Positions 13,119 to 24,360 of a DNA stretch of 64,000 bases are shown here, piece by piece (the stretch's first letter is position 1; each line of letters begins with the position of its first letter). The stretch is from Casuarius casuarius (taxonomy: Eukaryota > Chordata > Aves > Casuariiformes > Casuariidae), in contig PTFA01000043.1 of assembly GCA_003342895.1 (NCBI GenBank), forward strand, positions 782,110-846,109. Reading direction: 5' to 3'. The position numbers and the translations under genes are program-made. The notes beneath the pieces are model-generated. The model saw only the letters and a program-made list of their open reading frames with translations. It was not told the DNA's origin and made no database searches.

Positions 13119-13604
13119 CTACAGGCAAAAAAAAAAGCATAAAAAAAGCCGCCCAGCGTACCTTCAGTGAGCAAAAGGGGAGGTTGAGGAGGAGACTAAC
13201 GTGATCCTCAGCACCACAAATGTGCCACACAGTTTTAAAGTCTTTAAAGCTAAACAGCTTCTTAGATCTTCTTACACCTAATGCACATGCGACGCTTGTA
13301 CGTGGACCCTGTGCACTCCAGCAACTTGCCTGCTTAAATTCCTTTCCAGCCAGAAAGCTCCTCCGCCCTACAATGTCCAATTGCGCCCTTTCTGACCAGG
13401 GCACCCCGCTTGCCGAAAACCGGGAACAGAACCGGGAATGCTGACTTCTGGCTCTCAGCGGTACCTGCTACCACGTCAGTCATCTTCCTGCATTAAAAAT
13501 CAAATAGGTTTAATTAACTGTGCATGCACATCGCTTCACTGTATCTCATATTCATTAAAAAAAAATTAATGCCTATAAAGCACATTAGCAGCCACACAAC
13601 CGTA

Positions 13605-13637
13605 ACAAAATAAACAAAAACAAAACAAAAACAAAAG
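13605..13637. repeat. A-rich (CAAAA)n-like repeat
   Basis: Irregular units of CAAAA and CAAAAA on the plus strand. Low-complexity sequence, possibly the decayed tail of a retro-insert whose body is no longer recognisable. Confidence 0.8.
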
Positions 13638-14376
13638 CGTTTCTGCCTCCCTTGCGTAATTTTGGAAACTGAAGCCAACTTTCTGATGAGAAAACAGAAG
13701 ATGGAGCACATTTCCAGGACTTTCAGAAAAGGAAAACAGCTCCTCCTGTAGCTCAGGGGACTTTTGCAGGTACAGAAAAGAGCTCTGTTTATGGATGCTT
13801 TGCCAATACTGTACGCTCCATATTTATACTGATATTTCATGAATATTTATTTTCTACCCATGCATACATATATATATTTACACAACCATACACATTTTGA
13901 ATGCACGATGCATAAAATGCTGTGCTTGGGCACGTACGTGTGTTTCTACATAGCGTTAAGACACTTTCCCGCAGCAGCCCAGCTGGGTGGGGGGTAGGTG
14001 GAGAGGAATGTGCCACAGCAAACTGCACACTCGAAGTAGCGGTTAAACTGCTTGAGACCACTTTTCTGCTTTCAAGAGCCTCAGCTCAAGTGTTTTCAGT
14101 AAGCTTTCCATGTCTAACAGCTTCATGGCATGGGAATCAGTAATGCTTCTTCAGTGCACTCTTAAAAAAAAGTTAAACATCTATAAAGCAAGGCCTGCTA
14201 CACAACAGATGGTCTAACCTCTTGAATGTCAAAGTCCTTCTGTGTCAGGCAGCCCAATTAAAGTGACATTTTTAGCAGCATGCCTCTCTCCACCGTGCCC
14301 TTCCTCCCACTTTATCCTGAATGTCCCAAGGGGTAATTGCTCACCACACAATTACAAACAGGACTTTACTGCAGCT

Positions 14377-14377
14377 N
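14377..14377. other. Unresolved base (N)
   Basis: A single N inside otherwise ordinary sequence (GCAGCTNCTT). It is more likely an ambiguous consensus base than a sized gap. Confidence 0.95.
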
Positions 14378-14625
14378 CTTCTCCCTCATCTCTAATTGGG
14401 AGAATCTATGATGATGGTTAATCTAACTCCTGGGCTTCAGTGAAGAAAACTGTTTAAAGAGAGAAGACCTTAGAGAAAACATGAAAATCCTCAACTAAAT
14501 AGCAGAGCCCCTGATCTCCCCGTGAGGATAATTTTGTTTTAGCTTCTCCAACTGCAGCAAACATCTTTGTCATTCACGCCGTCTTTCCAAAATACTAAAA
14601 AGCAGCCATGGCTAATAAACAAAAC

Positions 14626-14657
14626 AAAAAAGAGAGAGCAAGAGAGAGGAGAAAAAG
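14626..14657. repeat. Interrupted GA repeat
   Basis: AAAAAGAGAGAGCAAGAGAG and continuing purines. Simple low-complexity tract. Confidence 0.75.
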
Positions 14658-15139
14658 CACTAGAAGCCTCTTTACTCTGTGTCTTGGTGTCATACAAGCA
14701 AGATGTGCTTCAGCATAAAGGAGATGCCTTGGACTCTTCTACCCCACAAAATAAGATGGTCCTTATGGGATGCATTAGTGGTCCCATTTCTCCAGCCCAG
14801 AGGCAACCACAGCCAACCTGCGACATCAACAGCACGCAACCAGCAGGGTCCCGTGCCCAGGCCACACCAGTGCTGGCACAGGAGCCACCGGATGATCTTG
14901 GGGAGGGTGGGGAAGCAGGTAAGGAAGAACTGTGGCCAGTTCTCCAACCCTGGCCTGCCACAGCACATGGGTCCCCTGAGAAACCAGAGGCATCTCCTCC
15001 TCGAGGACTATCCCTGAGGCATCCTCACAGTATGGTATATGTATTGTCACTCCAGCCACGTGAAGATTTTTGGGACATGCCCTCCGGAACCAGAAAGCTT
15101 GGCCAGCCCTATTTCACAGCTTGCCAAGTGCCACCAGTT

Positions 15140-15275
15140 CACGGCATGGAGATGTTTCCATTCCCAACGTACAGATAGGGGAAAAAACAGCACAGAGATG
15201 AAAAAATTTGCCCAGGAACTTTGCGGCAAACATGACAGACTCAACGTCTCGACTCCATCCAAAGCAAGAATGCCC
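15140..15275 (-). mobile_element. MIR-like SINE fragment
   Basis: On the plus strand the order is a TTCCCAACGTACAGATAGGG block, then ACAGCACAGAGATGAAAAAA, then TTTGCCCAGGAAC. This matches the reverse complement of the MIR core and tail (family pattern: cccattttacagatgagg, gcacagagaggttaag, cttgcccaaggtcac). It is diverged, with a few insertions. The assignment is made by eye. Confidence 0.5.
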
Positions 15276-15979
15276 ACGTACCCCAGCCCTGGGTCCCCCT
15301 TGCCGTAGGTGGGGGTAGACAGCTTTAACACCACCGTGACATACGATGCTCGGGCAGATGCTCAACACACTCAAAGCACCAACCAACACAGCTTGCGAGA
15401 GCCCCACAAACTACAGCGTCTGCAGGGAGCCACGGCTTCAGTGGGAGCTCTGCCCGACCAAGTACTGCCGAAAAAGGCAGTCGAATACTAACAAAAACAT
15501 AATCCTGCTCATCCCCGAGTGTCTGCTTCTCGGATTATTTAGTGTATTAGGATGAAGTGAATCTCACATTCGGAGACAGCAGCCCGGAAGAGGGGTATTA
15601 CACACAAGACGGCTCTTTTGATGCTGCTTCAGAATTAAGAGATTGTTTTTTCCTCGCCGTTTAGAGGAAACGCATTGGCAGCGCCAGCAGATCCTCCAGA
15701 CAGTTCTTCGTTCTACAGGGCTGCACAGCATAGCAATGCTGCGTTTTAAGCAGGTTATTTAAAATTGTCTGAAACCCATGCTCAGGCAAGGAAAGTGGTT
15801 AATGACGAAGGAGCAGCAGGTTTATTATTCTGCTGGGGGTTTATACTCACTACTGAGACAGAACCACCAACGAGGGGCAGGCAGAGTGGCACTAACGCTT
15901 GGAGACTAGACTAAAGACCTCACTCCCCATAAAACAAGCTTCGGTCCTGGCTCAGCATCAATTTATTCTTCTAGGAATT

Positions 15980-15996
15980 AAAAAAAAAAAAAAAAA
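15980..15996. repeat. Poly(A) run, A17
   Basis: Seventeen consecutive A with no recognisable retroelement upstream. Confidence 0.9.
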
Positions 15997-16024
15997 GACT
16001 GAGCAATTTAGAGTGAATTTTTCA

Positions 16025-16170
16025 TCAAAAGCATGATTTATGACTACAAGTTTCGCTACTATCAGTTTTCGGTTTCCATGCATGTAAAATTGCTGTTAAA
16101 CACACGGTGGCAACGAGTTAGCTATGAGTTTCTTAAGCACTTTGGAAACCACACACTCCATTTAAGTGCA
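16025..16170. promoter_or_regulatory. Candidate conserved non-coding segment
   Basis: Non-repetitive sequence containing CATGCATG, two TTTAAGTG/TTAAGCAC NKX-like words and AACACACGGTGGC. The impression of constraint rests on composition alone; no comparative data are available. Confidence 0.15.
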
Positions 16171-17317
16171 AGGTTGTTCTTTTTACTCGCTATCAAAGCT
16201 GCAGCATTCATTTAGTGTGGGGGATATGCTAAAAAGGAGTGACAGGTGATCGCTGCCTATCAGAAAGGATAAAGGGAAAGGATATCTTTTTCTTAATCAG
16301 AAGGATTAAATAAGCTATACCACAAGGCAGGGTATTAGCTATTTTTTGGCCACTTACGGAGCAGGGAAGCTTATTGGGTCTATAAGCCCTGCAGCACAGA
16401 AAGCCGGTTTCTCTCCACAGTATATTCCCCAGTTTCACTTCAACATCTCCTGAAAGGCTGATAAGAGTAGGCTTAAAACAAGGCTTTGGCTTTGAAAACG
16501 CTCAAAATTCAGCCCGCTTCTGTACTCGCCTTGCTCCTTTGACCATGTTGATAAGTGTGATGGTATTGAACATCCCAGTCCCGAGCTTGCGAGCCGACTG
16601 CACGAGCGGGACTGGCTTCGGCGGGTTCAGCCTCCTCTGAAAGCGTTCACGCCGCACGACGCTTTTCAGGATTTCTAAAACCTCCACCTTGCACAAGAGG
16701 ATCAAAAGCGAGAGGAAGAGAAGCGAGTCTCCACCACCCTGCCTTCCTTTCCTCCCGGCAGAGGAACTCCACCCAGCAGCTCTTTCACTGGGGAAGCGGG
16801 GGGAGAAAAGCAGCAGTAGGCTGTATTTTAATCAGCGGGGGTGCGTTTCACACGGGCTTCTCTACTTCCACCTGCTTCCCTGAACCGAAGCAGGCTCGCC
16901 AAAGTCTGCCAAAGCGAGCCACAAACCTCACGAGAAGCGAGTCCCTTGGGGAGCTCCGCCACCTCCAGCTTTGCTCCAAGCTGGAGACGCCTTCGTTTTC
17001 CAGCGCTGCCAATCGTAAAGGTCCTAAGCACAAACATGCCCCGATAGGGAGCAGAAGGACTAAGTGAAAGCAGGGGAGCAGGTTGGGGAGGGTGACAGAA
17101 AATATCCGCCGTGTCCTCTAAGGGACTTGCAGCGCAGCTGCATATTTCTGTTGGCTGTCAAACAGAAAAAAAACCTAAGAGGGACATTTTTCTTTTAAAT
17201 CAATGTCTATTCAATAAGGTCAGTCCCATCTAAATGGGTTTCGCTCTCAGCTGCAGGAAAAGACTGCATAGTCACGTAAAAACAGATGGCAACATCCCTG
17301 TGCCTTCTCCATGCTTC

Positions 17318-17338
17318 CCATCCCTCCCCATCCCTCCC
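17318..17338. repeat. 10-bp tandem duplication (CATCCCTCCC)
   Basis: Two head-to-tail copies of CATCCCTCCC form a short pyrimidine tract at the edge of the CpG-rich pocket that follows. Confidence 0.7.
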
Positions 17339-17470
17339 GAGACGAGGCGACCGACCCAGCAGCCCGCGGCTCTCGGTCGCTGGTGCGCGTGGGCAGCGGC
17401 ATCGCCCTGCACGCGCCAGGCTCGCTACGCACGGCGACAAACGGCCTCACGCAGGAGGGTGCCGCTTGTC
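17330..17470. promoter_or_regulatory. CpG-rich pocket
   Basis: About 21 CpG dinucleotides in roughly 130 bases by direct reading, far above the surrounding level. No TATA box or clear initiator is visible. It is shorter than usual CpG-island length thresholds, so it may be a small unmethylated element, an orphan promoter, or a GC-rich pocket of the kind scattered in bird genomes. Confidence 0.4.
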
Positions 17471-20054
17471 AGCTGCTCAGGAATATTTGCTTTAAGTGCA
17501 AAATTAATCAGCGCGGTCCAGAGCGTGACAGCTTTATGCACCCTTTCTAGCCACCACATCTCCATATTAACATCTGGCCCAGTCCCCCGGGCTCCGTCTA
17601 CCGCTACTCTTCCTTCAACGCCTTTAAAGAAGCCAGACCCGTTTTTAAAATGCAGATGTAGTCTATGAACCAGAAAGAGGTGAAAACCTTGAAAACAGCT
17701 TAGTAGGAGGCGTACACCTAAGAGGGAAAGCTCACTGCACCTTGCAGATGTTGGCCGCTACGCAGCCCACAACACAAGCAAAATAAGCAAAGTTACATTA
17801 TTTACATTAAAACCTGGCATTGGTGTGGCCTTCTTGCTAAAGAAACTGCCCTATAAATGCCAACTGAGCGCAAGGTTGTGCTGCCTCAAGGGTCTTCACG
17901 CAGCCCGGCACCATAACCACAGCGCAGGAGCTGCTCCATACCCATCTCGCCACCATGCCTGGTCCAAGAGCCAGCAAAGCCCAGACATTGAACAGGGTCA
18001 GAATCAGTGCTGGTCAACCAGGGAGCAAATTTTCCCTTTGAATGTGGCAATATGGCAGTGAATAAATAATAAGAACTTAGTTACTACATGCAGGCCGTGA
18101 TCTCCGTGCAAACCTCCTGCTGCCATCAGCAAGAGATCTGCTACCGACCGAGGAGACTTCAGGAGCACCGATTTTATGAAACACGGTTGTTTCCTTCAAA
18201 CTCTGTTTTTTGCACTTCATCTAAAATACCTCTTAGACAATCTTCTAAATTCCCTCTATCCTTGTGGAAGGCTTCCTACTCTAAAGAAATGACTGAATAA
18301 CCACAATTCCCTGTAAACAACAACAGCAGACACTTGCTTTCAACAGAAAAGATAAGATTTTGAGGTTCTAAGGGTGTAAAAAGCCTCAGAGAAAGCCAGC
18401 AAGAGATGGCCACGCACTAGGAGGGGATATTTCAGAGCCCCTACAATCTATTTTCAAGAGCGATTCGGAAATTTTCAAGTTTAAGTGGGATGGAAAGTCC
18501 ACACAATTCAGATTATTAAGGCCCGAGTTTATGACAAAAGTGTAACCTAGGCATATTTGTAAGTTTTACCCCAACAGTCCTCAACCACATATTCTTCAGA
18601 TCGCCACTGAAATCCTCAGAGACAGTCTGAAGCGACCACGTAGAATCAAAGCCGTCCGTAAAAGACCTTCTCTACTTTAGGTTGCGCTACGCTATCATCT
18701 AGAAGTCGATTTTCCCATTCTTTGCTGTTCCAGTGCTTTTTGTAAGAAAGGTTTTCCCAAAACAGACGCCTGAATTGGCCTCATGACAAAATCTGTATCT
18801 TAAGCTCTGGCAAGGAGGAAAAACCACACTGCTAATCACAGCCCATTCCCCTGTATTTCTGCTCCATCAGTATTCATACTTCTTATTTAGTGGCACCACC
18901 CCAAGCTATTATTTGCTTACAACAGCTAGTGCTACCTGCCTTCCAAAAACCTCATAGAAATGCCATAAAATGCAAGAGCAATTAACCTCGTTGGGTAGGA
19001 AACTAAGTTTAATGTCAAGTTGCTCTGCTGATGGATGTGGGTCACATGCACCTCGGAGGCTGACGCATGCCTCTGCTCTAATGAAGCCCTCCAGACAGGC
19101 CTGGTCCCGAGCACTCTCCTGATTATCCACCAGTTGCTGCACACGTCCTGCGCCGCACAGCCAACACATTACACCACGAGCACACAGTCCTCATCACCGG
19201 CCCAGATGGATTCAATTGCTTGCTTTAGTAATAATTTATCGACAGCATTAAGAGCAAGATGCAATGTGATGAAGCACTCAATATTCACAAGAGTAACGTT
19301 TAAAGCAAAAAAAAAAAGAAAGCAAATACAATATTTTTTTCTCCTTGCGTTTAATCAAAACTTGTCCAACTTATTCCATGTTATTTTTCTTAATTCTGCT
19401 GACAACAGTAAAAAAAGCCCTTTTCCCCTTTATATCAATAGAATGGAAAAAACTTCAAGTCCCAGATGAGCTTCTGCAGTCATGTGCAGTTTTCTTAGGC
19501 TCCAGGACACCCCAGCCGATCCGCGGCAGCGGTCTGCAGGGCACCCATAAACGCTCTGGTCACAACGATAAGGCGCCTGCAAGTGTTGAAGTAAAGCAAA
19601 ACCCCGACAGCTCAGTCCCTCACTTCTGACACTCCAGAAGGAATTCCCCACCCAATAAAAAAATAAACAAACAAACAAACACACATCACAGCTGCTTCAT
19701 ACCTCCTTTTTCTGCTCAACTTCAGTGGCAATCAAGTAGCGGAGAAGGTTTCACTTTGGCAGGGGACCAGACCTGCGAGAGGTCACGCACCAAAGACAAC
19801 TTTGGGAGATGGTGCCTGAACCTTCTCAGCGGCACAGACAGGAGTTTCTATGTTGCTAAATCATCTCCTTGAGGAGACACGCTCAGACACAAAACAAGAA
19901 AGAAATCAAAAGCCACCTCTGTCCCCAGAATGGCAATGCCTACCTTACTACCATCCCATGCTCAGGTACTCAGTGGTGAGGAGAAAGAGGTAAAAAACAC
20001 CTTCGATACTGTGGTAAAAAGGAATGTTTGAAGTTCCACGTGTGCTTATAACCT
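17471..20054. other. Non-coding stretch, no gene seen
   Basis: It contains an (AAAC)n microsatellite at 19665-19680. Around 19200-19290 there is an ATTCAATTGCTTGC / TAATAATTTATC segment with conserved-element character but no decisive motif. The longest frame (144 codons, 19035-19469 plus) overlaps minus-strand frames of 70-86 codons and was not recognised. Confidence 0.4.
19665..19680. repeat. (AAAC)n microsatellite
   Basis: Four AAAC units, extended by ACAC on the right and an A-rich stretch on the left. Confidence 0.85.
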
Positions 20055-20215
20055 AATTTCACAAAAGTAGGTAAGAGTTACCGTAGCTGTTCTACAGATG
20101 GAGAACTAGCACAGAAAAACTAAATGATTTTCCTGCTGTCCCACAGGAAGCCTGCAGCAAAGGGAGGGACCTGAACAGACCTGGCTCACATCAGCTCTAG
20201 AGGTCAGGATGGGGA
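20055..20215 (-). mobile_element. MIR-like SINE fragment
   Basis: The plus strand reads CACAAAAGTAGGTAAGAG, TTCTACAGATGGAGAACT, GCACAGAAAAACTAAATGA and CCTGCTGTCCCACAGGAAG, ending near GGGACCTGAACAGACCTGG. This follows the reverse complement of MIR from its 3' end (tttacagatgaggaaactgaggc, aagtgacttgcccaaggtcacacagc, then aacccaggtctg). It is one of the clearer old SINE fragments here. Confidence 0.6.
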
Positions 20216-20329
20216 AGGTAATGAGATGCCTCCATGCCAGAAGCTAAGCTGCATGAAGCAAACATCACACAAGGCTTGGAAAAATCACTGCAGTGAATCG
20301 CACTTATTCAGTATTCAGACACACGCTCA

Positions 20330-20585
20330 CGTTACAACCACAAGCACTTATTTAATTAGAAAAACGATCTAATTGAGATGCATCCAAAATTGCCTCCGAC
20401 ATGACATAAGCAGTAATATACGTATGCAAGAAAATATGTTGGCTACAAAGGTGCGTGTGTTCGCGAGAGAAAGAACGAGGGTAAGTCGTCAGACTTGCTT
20501 TCCACCGAGCTCAGCAATAACGCTGAATACATTTATTAAACGCAATCGAATTTTACAAGGCTCTGAAGTGATAACTCCATGGTAG
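20330..20585. promoter_or_regulatory. Candidate conserved non-coding segment
   Basis: Non-repetitive sequence with TTTAATTAG, ATCTAATTGAG, GTAATATACGTATGC and a later CATTTATTAAACGC word. Homeodomain-type and CDX-like words are dense. A minus-strand MIR-like fragment adjoins on the left. The interpretation is inferred; alignment with other amniotes would be decisive. Confidence 0.2.
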
Positions 20586-21089
20586 TGGAAAGCGCAAGCA
20601 GCAATAAATATCTTGTAAACACAGAGGTCACAGGCCCAGGTGCTTATGAGCATGGGAAAGATGGGTTACTGTAAGCAGCATGCTTCATTCCCTCAGCAGT
20701 TATTTCGTCCAACTTTCTTCTCTTGGAGGAGGGGTGAAACAGGAGAGTTATTATGGCTTAATTTATTGCAATAAATCAGGAGTCAAAGCAATTCAAAGGG
20801 ATTTTTAGCTTATCATTATGCAAAGAAAAATCAAACCTCTATCAGTTCAGATCCAAATACAATTACGGGGACAAAATAGCTTCATGTTTAAAGTATCTAA
20901 CCAAGCCTGACAGATGGATACTGTTGATACCCATTTGTATGTACTGAACGCATTAAAAGATTGCAGCTGCTCCGTCAACACCTAGGTGCTTGGAGCTGTA
21001 TACAAATAGGGCAGAATTTTATGGATAAATACATCCAGTGGAATGAACGTGCTGGAGACACCATGGTATAACAAGTATTTTACATTAAC

Positions 21090-21300
21090 AGCCATAGCAC
21101 CTTAAGCTTGTATCTATTGATCTCCAAGTGCTCTGCAAAAGCGTGGATAAAGCATCCGCACTCCCATCCGACAGGCGCAGAATTAAAAGCTTAAAGATTA
21201 AATGTTGCCAAAGGATTTTAAAACAACTCGGAATGAGGGACGGGATGAGAATCCAGGCCGACAGCTTTGTCTTCAAAGCTTTAAATCACGCTCCCCCCAC
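21090..21300 (-). mobile_element. MIR/L2-like fragment
   Basis: The plus strand reads AAGTGCTCTGCAAAAGCGTG, CTCCCATCCGACAGGCGCAG, a TTAAAGATTAAATGTTGCC block, then GAATGAGGGACGGGATGAGA followed by ATCCAGG. This matches the reverse complement of the shared MIR/L2 3' region followed by the MIR core. It is diverged but the order of blocks is kept over about 200 bases. MIR and L2 share this tail, so the family choice is uncertain. Confidence 0.5.
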
Positions 21301-21339
21301 ACCTACCTCTCGGTGTCTTTGTGCGCGACACCCGGGAGC

Positions 21340-21690
21340 CAGCTTTCTTGTAAATTTGCATATATTTCCTGCCTAATTTTCATCTCATGCAGCATTGGGC
21401 CAATCAAAGCCAAAGCCATCGAGCTGCACATTGCTACGGCTTGCTGCAATCTCCCCCCAGCCAGAGCGCCGTTTGCGACCTGTCCCGCAGCCGAATCCCC
21501 CCGAACCCGCGCCGCCACCGACGGCTTCCTCCGGCGCTCGGAAAGGCCCGGCAGAGCCTCCCGCTCGGCGGCGAGAACATTGCAATTAACGGGAAGACAA
21601 TCCCCCACTCCTCATCAGCGAGGTTTTGCATATACATCAGGAACCATCAGTGGTGAAGGATGACGACTGCTCCTTATGTAAATCACGCGC
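21340..21690. promoter_or_regulatory. Compact octamer/CCAAT/CpG regulatory element
   Basis: The segment opens with a consensus octamer ATTTGCAT at 21354-21361. A back-to-back CCAAT pair follows, ATTGGGCCAAT at 21394-21404, which is palindromic around one base, then ATCAAAGCC, a TCF/LEF-like word. A CpG-dense core spans about 21450-21570. A second TTTGCATATA word, identical over ten bases to that at the first octamer, lies near 21622-21631, and CTTATGTAAAT follows. CCAAT boxes near a CpG core suggest a promoter, whereas paired octamers suggest an enhancer. No coding sequence or clear donor identifies an attached exon. Confidence 0.4.
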
Positions 21691-22774
21691 TCTGCGAGGA
21701 AAAGCTTTCAGGCACAGCACGTGGGAGATGAACACGCACAGACCTCTGGGGTCTCTCGGGGGGGGGGTTCTCCAGCGTCCACCTCTCAAGCACGGCACCC
21801 TGGGGGAAGTCACCGAGCACGCATTTAAAACCAACGCACGAGGCAGATGACCAAGAGCACCACTGCACATGGTTCATCTTCAGATCTTGGTCTTTGTTAT
21901 TATTAATTTTGCATGCAAATAAATGTAGGCTAGCTACTTTCCATCACAGCGATTTGGGTGGGCAGTACTGCATTAGGCCAGCACTACAAGGGAAGAGAAC
22001 GATGCTCATTTGGAGAGAAGAAAGGAAAGTTTTAAGCTGGAGCTTGCACAGAGTTGGGGGGGGGCACACAAAGGGGCAGGCACGTGCAGCAACATGCTTT
22101 GGCCAAAAGGGACTCCCTTGAAATCAAAGCAGCCGGGACAGCCCTGGAAGCCTCTTCCCCTTGCCATCAAGTTCAGCCCAAACGGACTAAACCAAGTTTT
22201 GTCTTGTTTCCTTTTCAAAGGTCTCCAGAGCGCACGGGGGAGCAACGCCGTACTTCAGTGGCAGGGCTCTGTAGGCAACACCGTGGGTTGCCGAGGCTCC
22301 GGAGAACAACTTCAGGGTGGGAGACGGAGCATTTTCGCTGCTCGGAATCACTTCCCCACCTTCCTACCTACTGCCCCGCAGGCTGCCAGAGGGGTGGGTT
22401 ATCCCCCTCGAAGGCTTCCAGGAGGGGCCTAAGGGGAAACGAATTTACGGAGATTTTCTGGATAGGTGGAACGGAAAGAGTTTCCTGGGAGAGAAAAGCT
22501 GTTAACCTGACAAAAGCAGGGGAACGCACTAAAAAACTGCTCAGGACAAAATATGATTTATCTAAAAATATGTATGCTGACAGAAATGGGGAGACGGAAG
22601 AGCATAAGAGGGGCAAGTCGCCTGGAAGGGACCAAGGGGTGGAAACCAAACCTCCTTTCTGACTAAGCAGCTAAACTCTCCTTAATTCCCAAGCAGTGGA
22701 AATCACAGTGCTCATTTTAAAAATCATGCATCAACTGGCAGCCAACTCCTTTTCATAAACAAGGTTATCCTCAC
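21691..22774. other. Non-coding stretch, no gene seen
   Basis: It contains G10 (21758-21767) and G9 (22056-22064) runs. The 203-codon frame at 22054-22662 and the 140-codon frame at 22010-22432 lie on the same strand in different phases with minus-strand frames beneath them. Neither resembles a known family, so both are treated as chance frames in GC-rich sequence. Confidence 0.4.
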
Positions 22775-22890
22775 CCCCGTTCTCCATCTGTGCAAAAGAG
22801 GCAGAGGGAAAGAAAAAGGGAAGAGAAAGGAGACCTGGCTTGCTAACACCATACAGCAAACAGGAGCTGAACGCAGGCCCCCGCCCCGTC
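22775..22890 (-). mobile_element. MIR-like SINE fragment
   Basis: The plus strand reads ACCCCCGTTCTCCATCTGTG, a purine-rich expansion (GGCAGAGGGAAAGAAAAAGG), then CATACAGCAAACAGGAGCTG and ACGCAGGCCCC. This corresponds to the reverse complement of MIR with the central purine part expanded. The match is looser than that at 20055. Confidence 0.4.
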
Positions 22891-23045
22891 CCGAGCCCCA
22901 GGCGAGAGCTGTATCCCCCCCGGACCACCATAATTTTTCACCCGCAGCCACGTGCACGCACGAGCCCGCCCAGCAACCGCGGCAGAGCCCTCCGCACGCT
23001 GCCCTGCCGTACGCCCTCAGCTCCGAGCCGAGAGCCATCAGCTCA
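22860..23045. promoter_or_regulatory. CpG-rich pocket
   Basis: A dense run of CpG and C-rich sequence (CCCCCGCCCCGTCCCGAGCC onward, later AGCCCGCCCAGCAACCGCGG). It contributes to the 241-codon plus-strand frame at 22840-23565, the longest in the window, whose Arg/Pro/Ser-rich product looks like GC-driven openness and not a protein family. No promoter elements were recognised. Confidence 0.35.
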
Positions 23046-24139
23046 GCCCCTGAAAGGGCACATTAAGAGCGTTGCCAGCGAAACCCTCCGGAGAGGAACC
23101 GTCTCGTGCATGTTTATACAGGGCCAGGCACAACGGGCCCGCAGCTGCCCTCGGCTCCACAGAAGGGATCATTATTCTGGCTCTCCTCGGTCATGCTCTG
23201 CCAACTGTGGCTTCGGTAATTACCCTATAGAAACTCAAAGCTGCTACACCAGCATCTTAAACACAAAATCATATTCTATTGCCATCTTTCCCAGAAACAT
23301 TTTTATAGCAGACAGCAGTTTCTATTTAGGCAGCAGACGGGCCAGAAAATGCTGCTCGACAGAAATGCCTTTGAAGCGGAGATGGGCCCGTGCCACCAGC
23401 TTCCTGCCTCTCTGCTCAGCGCAGATGTGGACACGATCACGGGTCCAGAGCGTTGCGACTAGGTCCCATCCACACGCCCCGAGGACCTCCAGCAAGGGCT
23501 GGGCATTTTGGGGTGCTTCCGTTTCTGGTGGGAAGATGAGGGCTTTGAGCAATTCTTTGGCCTGAAACCAGGACTCACCAGAAGACCAACGTGCCACCTG
23601 CACCAGCCTCTTCAGAGCACCCCTTGGAGCACCAACCTGCTCCAAGAGCTCGAGCGAAACCTCAGCGGGGCGCAGGCTCCCTGCGAGCTGCTGGCACGGG
23701 GGGATATCTGCCTTACAACCAAAACACGACATCAGACCCGATTTACCTACAAGCACAGACAATATAATAATGCCTATTTGCACGAGCACGTTACCGATGC
23801 AAGCATCAAGTTAAAAACCAAGTTAAAAAAGAGGGAAAAGGCATAGCAAGCCTTGGAGCACCTCTGGAAAATAAAATGAAAAGAAACAAAAAGATCCTTG
23901 AAATTATTTGCTTCTATTATAAGTTCTGCAAATAACAAAAAGAAGGTGTCTGTAGAGAGGTTTCTGCCAACAGCTGCCATTAACATACATAAATCTCACG
24001 TTCAAAGGCAGCCTCCAGCAGTCAGTTTTTCTGTCTTAATTTGATTCTTTTGACTTTATCCATCCTGTCTGTTTTCATCTTTCCTCATTAAAAGGATTTT
24101 TTAAAGAAAAGAAATTAAAAAAAAAAAAGCCAAACATTG
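23046..24139. other. Non-coding stretch, no gene seen
   Basis: Frames of 241 codons (plus) and 155 codons (minus, 23322-23789) overlap each other. Neither shows a recognisable motif and no convincing splice-site pair encloses either. The right part is A/T-rich with short A runs. Confidence 0.35.
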
Positions 24140-24360
24140 CTAATTATTTTAATGAGCTACCAAAAAATATAGTTGCTTTCTACTCTGAATATAAGCAAAT
24201 GTCAACATTGCTTGGGGAGCAGAGGTAGCACAGCGTCTTAATACTATACCATCAGCTCCTATATTTGATTAATGAAGACTCACAGGACTAATTTTACATT
24301 GCTTCATTAAAAGCCTGGGGCAATTAGCATAAAGGTTAGACTACTACATTATTAAAATGT
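24140..24360. promoter_or_regulatory. Candidate conserved non-coding block, homeodomain-word rich
   Basis: About 220 non-repetitive bases carry repeated TAAT/ATTA words: GCTAATTATTTTAATGAGC, TTTGATTAATGAAG, GGACTAATTTTACATTG, GCAATTAGCATAAAGG and ACATTATTAAAATG. Such clustering with little redundancy is characteristic of developmental enhancers. No species comparison is available, so the call remains inferential. Confidence 0.3.

Larger units (their letters stand above)
13119..15139. other. Non-coding stretch with A-rich repeats, no gene seen
   Basis: It includes an A-rich CAAAA-type repeat at 13605-13637, one unresolved base (N) at 14377 and a GA tract at 14626-14657. The plus-strand frame 14567-15178 (203 codons) contains a donor-like GCAG/GTAAGG at 14920, but it overlaps minus-strand frames of about 90 codons and runs into the MIR-like fragment downstream, so it is not called a gene. 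Confidence 0.4.
15276..17317. other. Non-coding stretch, no gene seen
   Basis: It contains an A17 run at 15980-15996 and a candidate conserved segment at 16025-16170, listed separately. The remainder, including several 60-70 codon frames at 16.7-17.05 kb that overlap on both strands, shows nothing recognisable. Confidence 0.4.

Noticed and set aside
14567..15178. 203-codon plus-strand frame with an internal GCAG/GTAAGG donor
   Set aside because: It runs into a minus-strand MIR-like fragment at its 3' end and overlaps minus-strand frames of about 90 codons; composition is not family-like.
22054..22662. 203-codon plus-strand frame
   Set aside because: Another phase of the same strand is open for 140 codons over the same DNA, and nothing in the translation resembles a known domain.
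22840..23565. Longest open frame in the window (241 codons, plus strand)
   Set aside because: It begins in a MIR-like fragment and a CpG-rich pocket, is overlapped by a 155-codon minus frame, is rich in Arg/Pro/Ser without domain-like order, and has no supporting splice or promoter signals.
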